From positions 329,501 to 393,500 of the forward strand of contig JAODUP010000359.1 in assembly GCA_025642065.1 (NCBI GenBank): a stretch of DNA of 64,000 nucleotides, given 5' to 3'. The notes beneath the pieces are model-generated. The model did not search any database. It had not been told where the DNA came from and saw only the letters and a list, made by a program, of their open reading frames with translations. This stretch comes from Paralvinella palmiformis. Its lineage: Eukaryota > Annelida > Polychaeta > Terebellida > Alvinellidae. Below, piece by piece: positions 1 to 11,587 of the stretch (position 1 is its first letter; each line of letters opens with the position of its first letter). The translations under genes and the position numbers were made by a program.

Positions 1-57
1 GCCTACCATGTGCACAAAAGTGGCCATAAAACATCAATCGTCATCATCAATCATCAG
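1..57 (+). mobile_element. SINE family 1, 3' tail fragment
   Basis: The window opens inside the 3' part of a tRNA-derived SINE: the motif GTGCACAAAAGTGGCC, then an AAAACATC block and a CATCATC-type tail. The tRNA-like head would lie upstream of the window. The same tail recurs in many copies described below. Confidence 0.8.
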
Positions 58-482
58 TCCTGGAAAATAACAAAATCAGTTTCCATGTCCTGGAATTTGA
101 TAAAATCAGGAAATGTCCTGGAAAAAATATTGCCTGTGAAAATAATCTAACAAAAAAGCCAGCGAATAAATATTATACCTGTAGAAGATAACTTTCATTA
201 TAGGATCAAAAGTGTACCTGTACATAGTCTTGATATCTGATTTTAGTTAAGTGAGTGGATCAAACAGCTAGAAGGACTGTGGAGGAGTGTGTGCCATAAA
301 AATGTCATTAATCGATCATTGCATCTTCTCGTTGTGATCATAATTAAGTGCAATTTGTGATCTCTTTGATGTAATGACTTTACATGGCTTCCAGTATCAT
401 ATTGGAGTTTTTAACATAAATATAGATGAAGAAAAACCAGACAATATGAGTTAAATCAGATCATTTACCAAATTGTCTTAAT
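58..482. other. Intronic or 5' flanking DNA of LSM4, AT-rich
   Basis: There is no exon here that I can recognise. The first 70 bases repeat the word TCCTGGAA several times, resembling the inner part of the MITE at 31775-32048, so this is probably a decayed relative. I looked for the missing LSM4 first coding exon (about 15 residues, ending just before Leu-Val-Glu-Leu) and did not find it. Confidence 0.5.
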
Positions 483-539
483 TTAAAGGGACAGTTCACC
501 TTTAGAAAAAAAATTCTTAGATATATAATGTTTAGAACA

Positions 540-749
540 TTAACCAAAAATTCCACAATAATAATCATGAAATATACCTGATATCACAGATATAGAGAAA
601 TAATCCCAATTACTCTCTAACTGACACAGATTGTATTTGCTCTTGAGCATTAATATTTCAGCCATTCCGCTTTCTTCAAAACAATCAGAATCATCTTCCT
701 CTTCTAAGATTCCTTCCGGCTCAAACTGATATGGTTGTTTGTCATTCAT
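540..749 (-). pseudogene. Decayed coding start inside MITE copy A (YQFEPE-type N-terminus)
   Basis: A 69-codon minus-strand reading frame lies inside the MITE. It begins MNDKQPYQFEPEG and continues with an acidic stretch. The same start is visible in MITE copy C (minus strand near 41729), where it hits a stop after 13 residues (MNDIQPYQFEPEG). This shared start suggests both copies derive from a longer coding transposon. From memory, a Y-x-FEPE start followed by acidic residues is seen in invertebrate proteins labelled P2X7-like that carry the P2X7 cytosolic zinc domain. That link is tentative, and no zinc-binding part remains here. The frame is unlikely to be a host gene. Confidence 0.4.
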
Positions 750-1037
750 AACATAATTTTAACAAGATAATTGCGTTATGTTCTGGAATAATGTTTGCTA
801 ACACTTGTTTACATGCTTTTGTACTGGCTCTACAGACTTCCAGTCAAACTGCTGTGTTCAAGTGAAAATCAGCATTCAGGAGCTTGTGGTCTCTGTCTAG
901 CTTCAAAATGGCAGCATCCACAGTCAATAAATCATCACTTTGAACCAGGGTTGTGTTTTTTACTGTAAAAAACTAATTTTTTACATTACATTGTAAAAAA
1001 ACTGTAATAAACCTCGTTCATTATAACTATAAGCCAA

Positions 1038-1806
1038 TTCTACTAGTCTTAATGGATGTCGTTCAACACATTTCAAGAAGAAAAAAAAGGACCAGAAAAA
1101 ATTTACCATGAGAAAACAGGTTGGGAATAATACACACACAGATCACATACTAGATCAGGTAGAAAAGGAAAGACTTGGGAGTCACAGTGGACTGTAATCT
1201 TAGTTTCAAACACTATCTAATGGAAAAAGTTAGTAAGGCAAATCAGATTATTGAGTTAATAAGGAGATCCTTTGTATACCTGGATGCAGAAAATTTCACA
1301 AGATTGTACAAAGCAACAGTCAGACCACATCTAGAATATGCCAACTCGGGGTGGATGCCAGGAAGGAAGAAGGACATAAGAACCTTGGAGAATGTTCAGA
1401 AGTGGGCAACCAAGTTGGTTCCAGGTCTACGAGATCTAAATTACCACAATAGGCTGAAAAAATTAAATCTACCAACTTTGGGGTATAGACTCCTACGAGG
1501 CGATATGATCGAGATGTTTAAGGTGGTCTCTGGGGCATACGATGAGCAAGTGATGCCAGCTGAAGTTACAGCAGAAGAGGGTTTCTATCAAACAAGAGGG
1601 CATAGCTATAACAAGTATAAGCTGCCAAGAAACCATAACAAGACCCAGCTGAGACAACACTACTTTAGGGAATGGATAACGTGTTCCTGGAACAGCTTGC
1701 CTGATAAAGTAGTGGAGGCTCCTAGTGTACAATCTTTTGAGACGGATAAACGCTGGAGGGATCAGGATCTGATTTTTAATTATGAGGCAGCTCTGAGATT
1801 GAAATG
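1038..1806 (+). pseudogene. Non-LTR retrotransposon (LINE) reverse transcriptase, 5'-truncated 3' end
   Basis: The main open frame (1175-1807, 210 residues) matches the C-terminal end of LINE reverse transcriptases of the jockey/CR1 type. It has LGVTVD-type strand residues, a LIRRSF helix, LYKATVRPHLEYA, VQKWATKLVPGL, the LKKLNLPTLGYRLLRGDM block and a terminal WNSLP motif. Upstream, MRKQVGNN...EKE and WMSFNT fragments continue the homology in other frames, so there is at least one frameshift near 1170. The catalytic YxDD region is absent. The piece is inserted in the TTAA MITE, and the stop codon at 1805 falls in MITE-derived sequence. It is a dead fragment in the host intron. Confidence 0.85.
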
Positions 1807-1826
1807 AAGGTGGACTATCCCTTTAA

Positions 1827-2064
1827 TTCATTAATATGTGTTGTTGTGTTTTTTTCAATGAGAAATTTTTATGTTTTCACATGAAGAAAAGTGATATAGA
1901 AGTCACAATTGTCACTTGCCATCATAGAAATTGAGATTTTTGTGCTGCTAATTAATATTATATATGCATTTGTTGAAAACTGTGTGTGTGCACGCGCGTG
2001 TGTGCATAATCTTATAATAAGCAACCAAAGTGTTTATTTCTGACTAAAACATTTCCTCTTTCAG
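1827..2064. other. LSM4: Intron of LSM4 before the first visible exon
   Basis: This is AT-rich intron with a short GT/CG-alternating stretch near 1981-2004. It ends in a good polypyrimidine tract and the acceptor TTTCAG at 2059-2064. The MITE and LINE insertion lie only 238 bases from this splice site. Confidence 0.7.
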
Positions 2065-2163
2065 TTGGTGGAGCTGAAGAATGGTGAGACCTACAATGGA
2101 CATCTAGTCAGCTGCGACAACTGGATGAACATAAACCTTCGTGAAGTGATCTGTACATCTAGG
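2065..2163 (+). CDS. LSM4: LSM4, U6 snRNA-associated Sm-like protein, exon with Sm1 motif
   Basis: LSM4 is one subunit of two heteroheptameric rings: nuclear Lsm2-8, which binds the 3' end of U6 snRNA for splicing, and cytoplasmic Lsm1-7, which promotes decapping and decay of mRNA. This 33-codon exon starts in phase 0 after TTTCAG and ends at AGG before GTCAGT. It encodes the first half of the Sm fold, from [12 protein letters not shown] through the Sm1 core [11 protein letters not shown] to CTSR, nearly identical to the animal protein. The first residue is Leu; an in-frame Met is not the start, because the family has about 15 residues before this point on an exon not seen here. The frame runs on into the intron after 2163, but that part has no homology. 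Joined with the next two exons it gives 123 residues, in line with a full family length of about 139. Confidence 0.95.
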
Positions 2164-3066
2164 GTCAGTGTCTTATTATTTAGTGAAATAAGTTGGTCTA
2201 GTCTATTGTTTGCTATCAATTCTTGTGTAACCTATAACCAGCTGATTACAGGTGTATATATAAAACTATATAATAATTATAATAATAATAAAGTATATTT
2301 AATAAAACGCCATTACTAGGATGAGCCATTCAAAGGCGCTGTATAAATAATATGTAATATAATAATACCCCAAATAATATGTCTGTAAAAACCCTGTAAT
2401 AATTTAAAAGATAATAATTATTTCTTTGTGAAAGCGACCTTAAATATGTATGTATCCTTGTCTTTATTTTCTTTCTTGCTCCATAGAGCGATAACACTTC
2501 GCAAAGGAGACCATTATTCAGTTGGATTATTCAAATATACAATGGCCACATTTGCAACCTTATTAAACATATCGGTGCTGTGTCAAAAGTCTGTGCCGTC
2601 TTCAAATTAGTGGTGCATGTTTCATAATATTTTAATTCAGTACAATAATCTGAAACGGTTTCACAGGTGAAATATTTTCCCTGCTTCTTGCACGTTCCCT
2701 TTTGACAGAACTCTTACGCGGTGAATTCTGGAAGTCTATCACTTAACATCTACATACACAGGAAATAATATCACATTGATAGTTTCTTATAGTCAGAGTT
2801 ATGTTGTCCACTGTAAATACTTGAATCTCATCCAGATGAATGTATCCTTCAAAACCACTAGAAAATAATACTAATACTTTACTTCAGATGGTGTATCTAC
2901 ATGCCACCGAGTATGTAGCTTTCCCATAAAATAATAGTTACACCTGGCTAATTTAATGTACAGCTTTAATACAATTATATGTTATGGAGAATACTTGAAT
3001 AACTTCTGATGAACATTTTGACAACTGATAACTTCATGTGCATGTGTCGCAATGATGTGTTCGCAG
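2164..3066 (+). other. LSM4: LSM4 intron, 903 bp
   Basis: The intron has donor GTCAGT and acceptor TTCGCAG. It is phase 0 and AT-rich. Its first third holds a dispersed repeat (2270-2440) that also occurs at 24627-24816. I see nothing else in it. Confidence 0.85.
2270..2440 (+). repeat. Dispersed repeat family R1, copy 1
   Basis: The block runs from an AATAATAATAAAG start through GAGCCATTCAAAGGCGCTGTA, a run ending CCCCAAATAATATG and an AATTTAAAAGATAAT block to GTGAAAGCGACCTT. The same order of words appears at 24627-24816. In copy 2 the complement of the end reads VLKTHLFKV, a phrase typical of the 3' end of some LINEs, so this is probably a LINE-derived tail read backwards. Confidence 0.7.
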
Positions 3067-3244
3067 GATGGTGATCGTTTCTGGCGCATGCCCGAGTGTT
3101 ACATACGTGGCAGCACAATCAAGTACCTGCGTATTCCTGATGAGGTGATTGATATGGTCAAAGAGGACATGATTCAGAAAAGCAAAGGTCGTGGCGATAA
3201 CAAAGGTCGAGGTGGGGGTCGTGGCCGTGGAGGTCCTGGCAGAG
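3067..3244 (+). CDS. LSM4: LSM4 exon with Sm2 motif and start of RGG tail
   Basis: This exon of 59 codons plus one base begins in phase 0 with Asp-Gly-Asp-Arg-Phe-Trp after TTCGCAG. It continues the fold from CTSR exactly as in other animals: [19 protein letters not shown], where IRG..IKYL is the Sm2 motif that lines the RNA-binding channel. A helix-like linker ([18 protein letters not shown]) follows, then [13 protein letters not shown], the start of the arginine-glycine tail that in other animals is symmetrically dimethylated and helps P-body assembly. The exon ends after AGAG at a strong donor, GTAGGT (3245), in phase 1. Translation past 3244 (SSNGTKW...) is intron. Confidence 0.95.
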
Positions 3245-4985
3245 GTAGGTCATCAAACGGAACCAAATGGTTACCTGTAGAACATTTTCTCAGAGAGTCA
3301 CCACCTAGTCGTATGTTCCAGGTGTGGCCACTACCTGGATTAAACAAATCATCTACTGCTCTATTCAAGTTTGTTTTACAGTGACATTTGGGAAATCTAT
3401 GCAAATGTCCAATATGATCTGAAATTGATCCAAAGCTTCACATTTGGATCTGAAATATTATCCATTAAAAAACTAACTTTGTGAGAACAGGTTCAAAGAC
3501 AGTCATAAAATTCTTCAACGTTTATCACACAGAACATTATTTTTTCTTAAATGTGTTCTAATCAGTTACCTGAAGGAATTCCAAAAATCAAAGGCTTGTA
3601 GATCCAAGAGGTGCTGCCATCTGCTGGCTAAGCTGCGGTGTTTACATGGGATACATTATGATATATTTATGTTAACATTATGCGCAACTTCGGTTTGTTA
3701 CATATTCTTTTCCTAAAACTGCTACATTATTTTGATATCATGGGGAAAGCATTGTATCCATTTAATTTCCTATGGAATAATGTCATAATGTATCCATATT
3801 TATTCTCAGTACACATTCATGTACTCACCCATATATGCACAAGTGTTCTAACTGAAAATGGATTATCAACCTTAAATGCATCACATTTTTAGGCATTGGG
3901 TTGGAATGTTATATGTGTTGTTAATTAAGTATAATATCTGACTGACATTAGACATTATAATATATAAACATCTGCAGCGGAGCATCTTGCCTACAGACAG
4001 GCAAATTGGTTTTTACCAGATTTGTCAATTTCTGATTCTTTTCTTCTATATATATGCTATGTATCTTGTCAAAGTAAGAAATCTAACTTCGAGGTTATAA
4101 CTTAGATTAGTGATATGGCTTAGATTTTATTTGTCTCTTGCCAATGATGGTTTTAGCCCTTAAGTACTAAGATGATTGATTGTCTTCAGTCTGTGTGGTT
4201 AACTAGTCTGATATGTCACCATATTGATGAATAGCTTGATAATAATTAAATAATTATCACTTTTGAAATGAGTGATTCCTGATAATTTTCCCACTCCACG
4301 GATTAGGTAACATATCTCATGAATTTTGAAGCTGACAGCCAATCGCATCGCAGCAGAATTGAACCTTGTGCGTCTGTGGGTTTTCGAATCCAAGACATAG
4401 ACTGGGGGTTCTCAGTTAACTTAAACCAGCGGCTTGATCCTCTGGTGTTTACAGTTAACTTATTGGCTGATAACTTTTTTTGAAACTGCAATTACTGTGT
4501 ATCGTCAGTGTGAGAAAGCAAGTGCAGTTTAGATGTAAAGGTTCTTTTGCCAGTATATTTGTTTAAAATATCAGTTTCGAATTCAGCCACGTCCCTTATT
4601 TTCATAATCAAAAGCAAGCGACCCGGTGCCCCTGATGCCAGTAATGAAGGGTCCTCTGAAAGAGGCGTCAGTCATCAGAGCTGCAGTGTGTTCCTTTCTT
4701 CACCAAACTGCTCATTGGGTGTGTGCTTTCTGCATTTAAAATACACCCACTGTTGACACTATTTGATTCGCAGACATTAACATTTTTGGTGAGATCGTAA
4801 AATGGATGTCAGCTGCAGAAGTAAAACTGAACTCTGTGCTGATAAGGTATGGTCACTGGGTGAATACAGTAACCACCCTTGATAGAAACCTTTTGAGATG
4901 AGTACTGGGGTTTGGCAACTGAAATGTATACTTTTAAGGGCCACTGTCTTGAGACGTAACGATACCATCTTTTTTTTCTTTTATG
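3245..4985 (+). other. AT-rich intron stretch without recognised features
   Basis: I found only short chance reading frames and no transposon ends. The stretch from about 3560 to 4180 is strongly AT-rich. Confidence 0.5.
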
Positions 4986-4997
4986 CAATTCGGGGAG

Positions 4998-5315
4998 TGT
5001 TCCAGTCTCACAGTGGTTAAAGCACTGCAATTCAAACCTGAAGGTTGTGGGTTCAGATACATCTCATGGTCGTGTTTTTGGAATGTATTTCCACCCCGGA
5101 GTCTTTCTCGGACAAAATGTCCGATGTGTTTTCCAACGGCGACACTAAAAATTCGGACCAATCCAACTGCTACACGATTCCACAAAGAAGTTGATGAAGG
5201 ACATTCCAGTGGCCCAGTGATTAGAGGACTGCACTGCATTCCTCCAGGTTGTGTGTTTGAATCCGGCTCACAGTACTTGCTGTTTCAAATAGGCAGATGC
5301 CCCTCGACCAGACTT
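4998..5315 (+). mobile_element. SINE family 2, two adjacent tRNA-like copies
   Basis: Two tRNA-like units lie head to tail. The first (from about 4998) has CAGTGGTTAAAGCACTGCA followed by a B-box-like GTGGGTTCAGATAC. The second (from about 5199) has CCAGTGATTAGAGGACTGCA followed by TGTTTGAATCC. A-box-like and B-box-like words at tRNA spacing, repeated at several other sites (20176, 20727, 30467, 35745, 38155), show a second tRNA-derived SINE family, different from family 1 in head and body. Confidence 0.65.
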
Positions 5316-5317
5316 GG

Positions 5318-5612
5318 GGTCAATTCCAATTCCACATCAGATTTTCCAATTCAATTCCAAATTTATCAATTCCAATTCCATTTTTACACACTCATTTTTA
5401 TCTACTACTTTTTACCATGAGTAGGTACTCCAAGTACCTACTTGGAATACCTAGTCCGAATAGTTTATATTCCAGATAGGATTGTCATGGAAGAAATATT
5501 TCTGAATAAAACATTTATTGGTAAATTAGTTGGTGGATTTAATTTTTTTTGTAGCAAACTTCAATTCCAGTTCCAAATTTATCAATTCCATATTGTTTTT
5601 AAATAATTCCGG
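5318..5612 (+). repeat. AATTCC-rich low-complexity repeat and short hairpin
   Basis: The words AATTCC and AATTCAATTCC recur at 5322-5380 and 5558-5612. Between them, at 5411-5433, AGTAGGTAC and GTACCTACT form a 9-bp inverted repeat with a 5-base loop. It directly follows SINE family 2 and may be its tail region. Confidence 0.5.
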
Positions 5613-5650
5613 AGTTGAATTCATCCCATGTCTGCCCTCGACCATATCCG

Positions 5651-5830
5651 GGCGCCTCTGTGCGTGTTGGACCACAGATCACTACCACCCGGGTTTGAAT
5701 CTCGGAGTGGACATATCTGAAGGTTGTTTCATCTTTGACTTCGCTTCATTACCTTTGGAGGTCGCTCGGCCCATTTAGCCTACCATGTGCACGAAAGTGG
5801 CCGTAAAACATCAATCATCATCGTCATCGA
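5651..5830 (+). mobile_element. SINE family 1 copy, A box deleted
   Basis: The copy starts GGCGCCTC and reaches GTTGGACCACAGATCACTA with the A-box part missing. It keeps a B box (GGGTTTGAATC), the body block TTTGACTTCGCTTCATTACC, GTCGCTCGGCCCATTTAGCC and a tail of CATCAATC repeats. Without the A box it should not be transcribable by RNA polymerase III. Confidence 0.85.
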
Positions 5831-5832
5831 TC

Positions 5833-8800
5833 ATATGTCCCGTTTGTGACTGTTTCCATGTTAGTATCTATCATAAGTTACAGCTATCTAAAAAAAGTGA
5901 TACACTAATTGATTCCAGGAAGCCAATACCGTAACACAAATCAAGAGTATAATGGTCACTAATTTGTTATTACTTTTGTTAACTTTGTTGTCGATCTGTT
6001 TTCACGTTTTGTTCAATCCCAGGTGTATCGGATGGTGACCTCTTTTAAGTCGTCGGTCAGATTCAGGTACGGATTGATTCATAGCAAAATATCTATCTGA
6101 ACTGTTAAAGCGGCTACTTAGTGTTAGTTCATTGCTATGCCGCACGAACGTGTGTTCCTGTCCTTCTGTTGTTCTTTTATACAGAAACACACGTGCCTGC
6201 GTTTCTTTATAAAGGAATCTGACGCGTATCTTCTATCAGCAATTGCTGGCTTACCTGTGCGGCGTTTAAAAAGTGAGTAACCTGTAAACAGTAAGTAGAA
6301 GGAGATGAATGAACTCAAACGTAGATTTCTTCACATTTTAGTCAATAACTCTACTGCTATGAAGGCATCCTATTCCATGGTTTATAATTAATAATAGAGG
6401 TCGCTTTTACCTATGTGCACAGCTGACAGGTATGGATACAGATAAGATTTATTGTGCTTTTAAGGTGAATGAGTGGGGTGGGGTGGGGGGGGTTGGTGAG
6501 TGGATGTGTAAGTCAGTAAGTAAGCGAATTGAGTAGGGTTTAATGACATATCAGGGTTTGCCGTCAAAGGAATTTCATTTTGGTATTCTCCTCCACTGAA
6601 GGCAATCTGGTACAAATCACAATATACAATTTACAAGATCATAAATTATTTTATGTCATCTTTGTCGGAAAACTTAATTGTCGCTGATGGCACGAAGGAA
6701 CGTGTCATTTGGTTCGTATTTACTATACGAACGCAGTCGCCATGTGATTTCGAGGAGCTTCAAACAATTGGAATATCAAAGTTTGAAACGTTCCTGTTGC
6801 TCATTTTGTAGCGCGTTGCGCTGTGGACCTGCATGTCTTGCATCAGATCATTGATTCATCTTTATTGGTGGCATGTTTCTTGCTTCAATAAAGGTTTTCC
6901 ATTCATCATCTCATTTCTCGGCGAACTGACCTACGAGTCTGGTGTTTCTGCTGAAACCATTGTCGTAAACTAAAGAATGTGATTATCCAACTACTCGATC
7001 GAGTATTTCACGGTTAAGCTTATACAAGTCCAAATTTCTTATAAGATTTAAGTAATACTCTAGATGGTACTGTAGCAGAACTGAATGATAAATTCCTAAC
7101 TTGGTACTTCCACGTTATTGTGGAATGATTGCGTGCAGAGCTGTTTGTCCGGATTCTGTCTTATCGTCATGTTTGAGCTTTCCTTACAACAGAGTGACTC
7201 AGGCTCTGGATCCAGTCTCTCGTTCTCTTCTAGATAGAGATATCACGGGATAAGGACGATTGCTCTGGTACTAGAGGTAGCCGTACAGGGCTGTACATAT
7301 ATATATGTGTATAGGCACAAGTGGTTATAATCTGGACTGTTGTAAAGGGGATAAGTCTACTTGTGTCCACTTTGGCCAAGTTAGTGGTTCTGCGCGATTC
7401 GGTGATAAATTGGGCCATTTCTGTTCTGTAACTGAGACGCAGTAAGCCATGGGTACGACTGTTGGGAGTTGGCTGATACTTGTACCCTTTAGAAACAGTA
7501 CATCTTCCCTTTGCCGTCTGATATGGCGAGCTTAGAGTCTGAGGTGAAGACCAGCAACATTTCTATATATTTGTCTCAATCAGTACATTTGATAAAGACA
7601 AATCCGTAATATTACCCTACATTGTGTAGAATCTGCAGTTCACTGGTCGACAGGCGATCTTGATCATCCTAACACCTCCTGGACTCGATGCTAAAATAAT
7701 CAAAACTGAGACAGGTATATTGCATTTATCCGTTGATTCATCAATCCCCGTCTCTCGCTTACTCTTCCTGTCACTGACGTGTGAATGCCTGGAAGTTAAC
7801 AACTCAGGCACGATGTTCATCTCAGTGATGGCTTGACCTTTTCTCTTCCTGGAATGAGTTCAAACTTATCTGAGAACATTTAGTTGCCAGCACCAAGTAG
7901 GTAAGCTATTATTGACATACGTACAACCTCTAAGAGAGAGCGAGAGATAGAGAGAGAACGAGACTATCTTAGCACAACAATGATCCAACAGCCATAGAGT
8001 ACTAAATACCACCAGCTGAAGTGCTGCTCAAACAATTGTTGCCAGCCTCTTGATCTGTGAAGCACCTTCCTTGTTAGCAGCAAGGCTAATGTATTTAGTC
8101 CCGGCCTTACCACCGCTCGCACGGATTCGGCGGCGGCCCACTTCTGCTGCCGCATTATCAAAAGCTTGCCTCGCCCGTTCGTCGTATAATTAACAAACGG
8201 GAAATGAGAAATGTTAAAACCGAACTCTGAACCGGCTTTGATTCCCGGTATGCCTCTACACGGGATTTGGACAGCTTTTTGCCGCCAGCTTATCAATCAG
8301 TCGCATAATGAATGCGGTCGGTTTCGTGGCTTTCGGGTTGTTTTTAAAAGACCGACTGAAGGCTGAAGAGTGTTCGGCTGGTCTGAGTTGGAACCGTGCG
8401 CAGTGTGAATAGCACGAACCCGGTGCGGTTCTAACGAGAGTAGGCTAAGTATGCGGTGCACTCACATGGATGCGGGTATTTATTTTCTGTTTAACCGAGT
8501 ACGAATACCCTTCTGAACGTTGTGTGTGGGTTCATACCCAAGTACAGCCGTTCTCCGTCTAGTTATTATAGACAAGTTCGGATTGAAAGGCGACGTACTC
8601 GTCTAAAGGTTGTAGGCAAGTACTTTTCGAAAGTAGTCGTTTCGCATCCGTTCAAGTGTTGGAAAAGTTGCGAGTACCAGTGTACTCTTTTAGAAAATCT
8701 ACAGGCAAGCGTATTTCGGAGATCCTCGACTAAGTTTCCCTGGAGAGTTGCTCGTCGATTGATATTATTATGTATTTAATATAGCCCATTTTTAGCCAGT

Positions 8801-8893
8801 TAGCTATCAAAAGCGATGCATTAAATGTCCTAGGTTTGACCAACGCCGAAGTTGATTAATGCAAATCAACTGAACTAAATCCATGTTAAATTA
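5833..8893 (+). other. Unique intron stretch
   Basis: There are no transposon ends and no convincing exon. A G-run lies near 6475-6495, a purine-rich GAGAGA stretch at 7931-7960, and the part from 8000 to 8760 is noticeably rich in CpG. The small reading frames at 7964-8296 (minus) and 8522-8779 (plus) have no recognisable motif. Confidence 0.45.
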
Positions 8894-8895
8894 GG

Positions 8896-9100
8896 GGCGC
8901 CTCCGTGGTCTAACTGGTAGCGCGTTGGACCACAGGTCACTAGCAACTGCGTTCGAATCTCGGCGTGGGCATATCGGAAGGTTGTTTCATCTTTGACTTC
9001 GCTTCGTTACCTTTGAATGTCGCTCGGCCCATTTAGCCTACCATGGATGTGTACAAAAGTGGCCGTAAAAAATCAGTGATAATAATCATCATCATGATGA
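8896..9100 (+). mobile_element. SINE family 1 copy, near full length
   Basis: The tRNA-like head carries an A box (TGGTCTAACTGGTAG) and a B box (GCGTTCGAATCTC). The body is TTCATCTTTGACTTCGCTTC, then GTCGCTCGGCCCATTTAGCC and GTGGCCGTAAAA, with a tail of ATAATCATCATC. It is one of the best examples of the family. Confidence 0.9.
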
Positions 9101-11541
9101 TAAATTAGCCACAGATTAGGATAGGAGTGTTAATTGTAGATTAGGATAAAGGTGGTATCGGTTCTCCCGTTAGGTTCCGGACGTAAACGCATTCGTAATC
9201 AGTTGTCTATCGGAATAGGAACCACTTAATGTCGATGTCGCCGGTCTTCTTCTCATAGTGCCTGGATTACCGTTTTGAAGAAGCCCGGAGCGACCTTGGA
9301 ATTCGGTTCTCGGCGAATTCTACCATTTACACCAAGAAGTAAACGGCAGCGAAGTATTACTTAATTTCAACGCCCAAAAGAATCCTTCCCGTCATAAGTT
9401 CATTGGGAACGTCAGATTTTGATTAAGCCGACGACGACTCTGCCATTTGTATAGCGCCCGTTTCGTATTACTTTACCCGCGAGCGTGAAATGGTTAAAAA
9501 GGTGCATGGCTAAAGTAAGCGTGGCCATTAATTTTCTTGGAGATCTGTTTTCATTATTCTAGGCGGGTACGAAGCCGGCTTGTAAAGAGAATAAATGAAG
9601 CGATCATTCTCCGGGCAGCCCGCGCCCGTCTCATTGCGAAGCCAATCCGGTCGTCGGGCGCCGTATTATGGCTGGTTTGTTATGAATATTAGACGGCTGC
9701 TGTTCTGGACAAAGCCTGGTCTTGATTGGAAACGAAGGCTTCGCCGATTTAGCTCTATGCTATATCTCGGGAGTAATATATACCGCGCCATTGTTACTGG
9801 TATGTCTAATCCGGTATGTGTGTGTGTGTGTGTGTGTTGCATGTTGGTGATACTGCGGTGCCCACTCACTGAGCTGACAGCGCCATACGCGCCCAGTGGG
9901 TCCTAACGCGGCGCTCAGTGTGCCCCCGGGCCTAGAGTTGGCAGTCGGCATCGGGTGTCTACGCCCGGGATAACCAGGCCGTTCGCTATCTTATCCGCAG
10001 ATAAGAATAGGCCGCGATAAATCTGGCCGGCGACGAGTCCGGTCCGGATTATATAACTGTTTCCACACATTCTGTTCTCCCCGTAGGTTTTGGATCGGGT
10101 TAAAGGTCAGTTGACGGTAAACACCTGGGAGGAGTTGGTAATGGTCTGTTTATGAGTCTGCGTGGCGTGTTGGCTTTACAGCCGAATGATGGAAGCCTTT
10201 TATTTTTTCAGATCGGTAATTAATTAATCAAGTTTTCTTGCTTTATACGACCGCAATTGTATAGAGCAGTTTTATTAGCGTGAAATTAATACGCACACAC
10301 ATGCACACTCATGTCTGTCTTAATACAGTAGATCTATAGTGTACCGCTTTAACATACCACTAATTCATCGAGGACCCCCCCCCCCCTCGCATCTAACATA
10401 GTCATGAACTCACGATGTAGCGAGCCGAAAAACTCATCTCCCTGTAAGATTCTGAGTTTCGAAAACGTTACGTGCTTCTGAACTACCAGAGCCTTACAGA
10501 TGCATCGGTGCGCTTCCATAAATGTGTGAGCGTCTCTTCTCCTGTGTCGCAGGTTACGGATTACACTTATATACTGATATTGTGATAGCGACCAATCTTT
10601 TCATTGGCCACTGGCCACTCACTGCCCATAGCGCACAGGCAGCGGCGCCTATCGTCAGGCAGTCTGATCGAATTCCAGTGATTCCTCGGTCTGTGGGATC
10701 TTTAATCCTCGGTGGCCTCGTTTCCGTAAGGAGGTGTCCCAGGTGTGAGCGTTTACTCGGCCTAAGATACTAATTGGTCAATGACGGCAAGGTGTTCTCA
10801 ACATATTACGGCGTAATTCTTAACTACAACCATTTTTAGACGACAAAATAGTTGATTGTCGATCAGTAACTGTTGCTGTTTGCACTCTCTCACTTCTAAC
10901 TCCTCCGCTTACTTAAGGAATATACGGACTTCGAAATTGGCTTTGAAAAAAATGGCAGTAAACCTTTATTCGTACGTCTTTGATTTTGCTGGCATGTGTT
11001 TAATTGCAATGATAGAACTAGTAATATATTACTACATAAAACTGCTAATTTGCAATCTTGTGCAATCTTATTTGCTGGGGTGTATAGTTTTTGCCGCTGG
11101 AGCTGTTAACTTCCAAGCTTTACCGTGGAAACGGTGTCCAAGTGTATAACTCCCCAGTTGTTCACAGCTGGCTGGAGCGAAGTATGCGCAGGTGGATAAA
11201 ACTACTACCCCGAGTTATGGCGAAAACAGTTGGATTTGATTCGGAAATCTTTGACGATTTAGCGAAATGGACGGAGGTGGGATCGGCGTATCGGGTAATA
11301 GAATCCCGACCGGAATGAATTGTACGCAGATGTAGACACAACATTCGGCTTTGTTTTGTACATAATTAGCGGGATTTTGCTCGCTGGTGAGTGTTGTACT
11401 TGGGGGGGGGGAGATTTCTTCTGCATTTCGTTCTTTTTGCTTCTAGCAGTGTCCGTACCGCTTTGATCAACACCAGTCATTATCAGTTCTCAACAAATAT
11501 ACACACACACACACTATATATATATATATATATATATATAC

Positions 11542-11587
<46 letters not shown>

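Larger units (their letters stand above)
483..1826. mobile_element. TTAA-flanked MITE, copy A (interrupted by a LINE fragment)
   Basis: The element has inverted ends: AGGGACAGTTCACCTTT on the left and its near-complement AAGGTGGACTATCCCT on the right, each next to TTAA. Similar elements occur at 18051-18340 and 41425-41883. Shared internal blocks include the stretch around 533-590, the ACACTTGTTTACATG block and a CTTCAAAATGGC block near 900. TTAA target sites are typical of piggyBac and Kolobok superfamilies; which one applies here is not shown. On the minus strand (749-680) it carries an open start reading MNDKQPYQFEPEG. The interval from about 950 to 1800 is a secondary insertion. Confidence 0.8.

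Noticed and set aside
3174..3404. Proline/arginine-rich minus-strand frame
   Set aside because: It is the antisense of the LSM4 RGG tail exon.
5530..5778. Repeated short protein with HYHP...ISEG...FDFASLP, seen at several places
   Set aside because: The peptide is a chance translation of SINE family 1, recurring at each copy on both strands.
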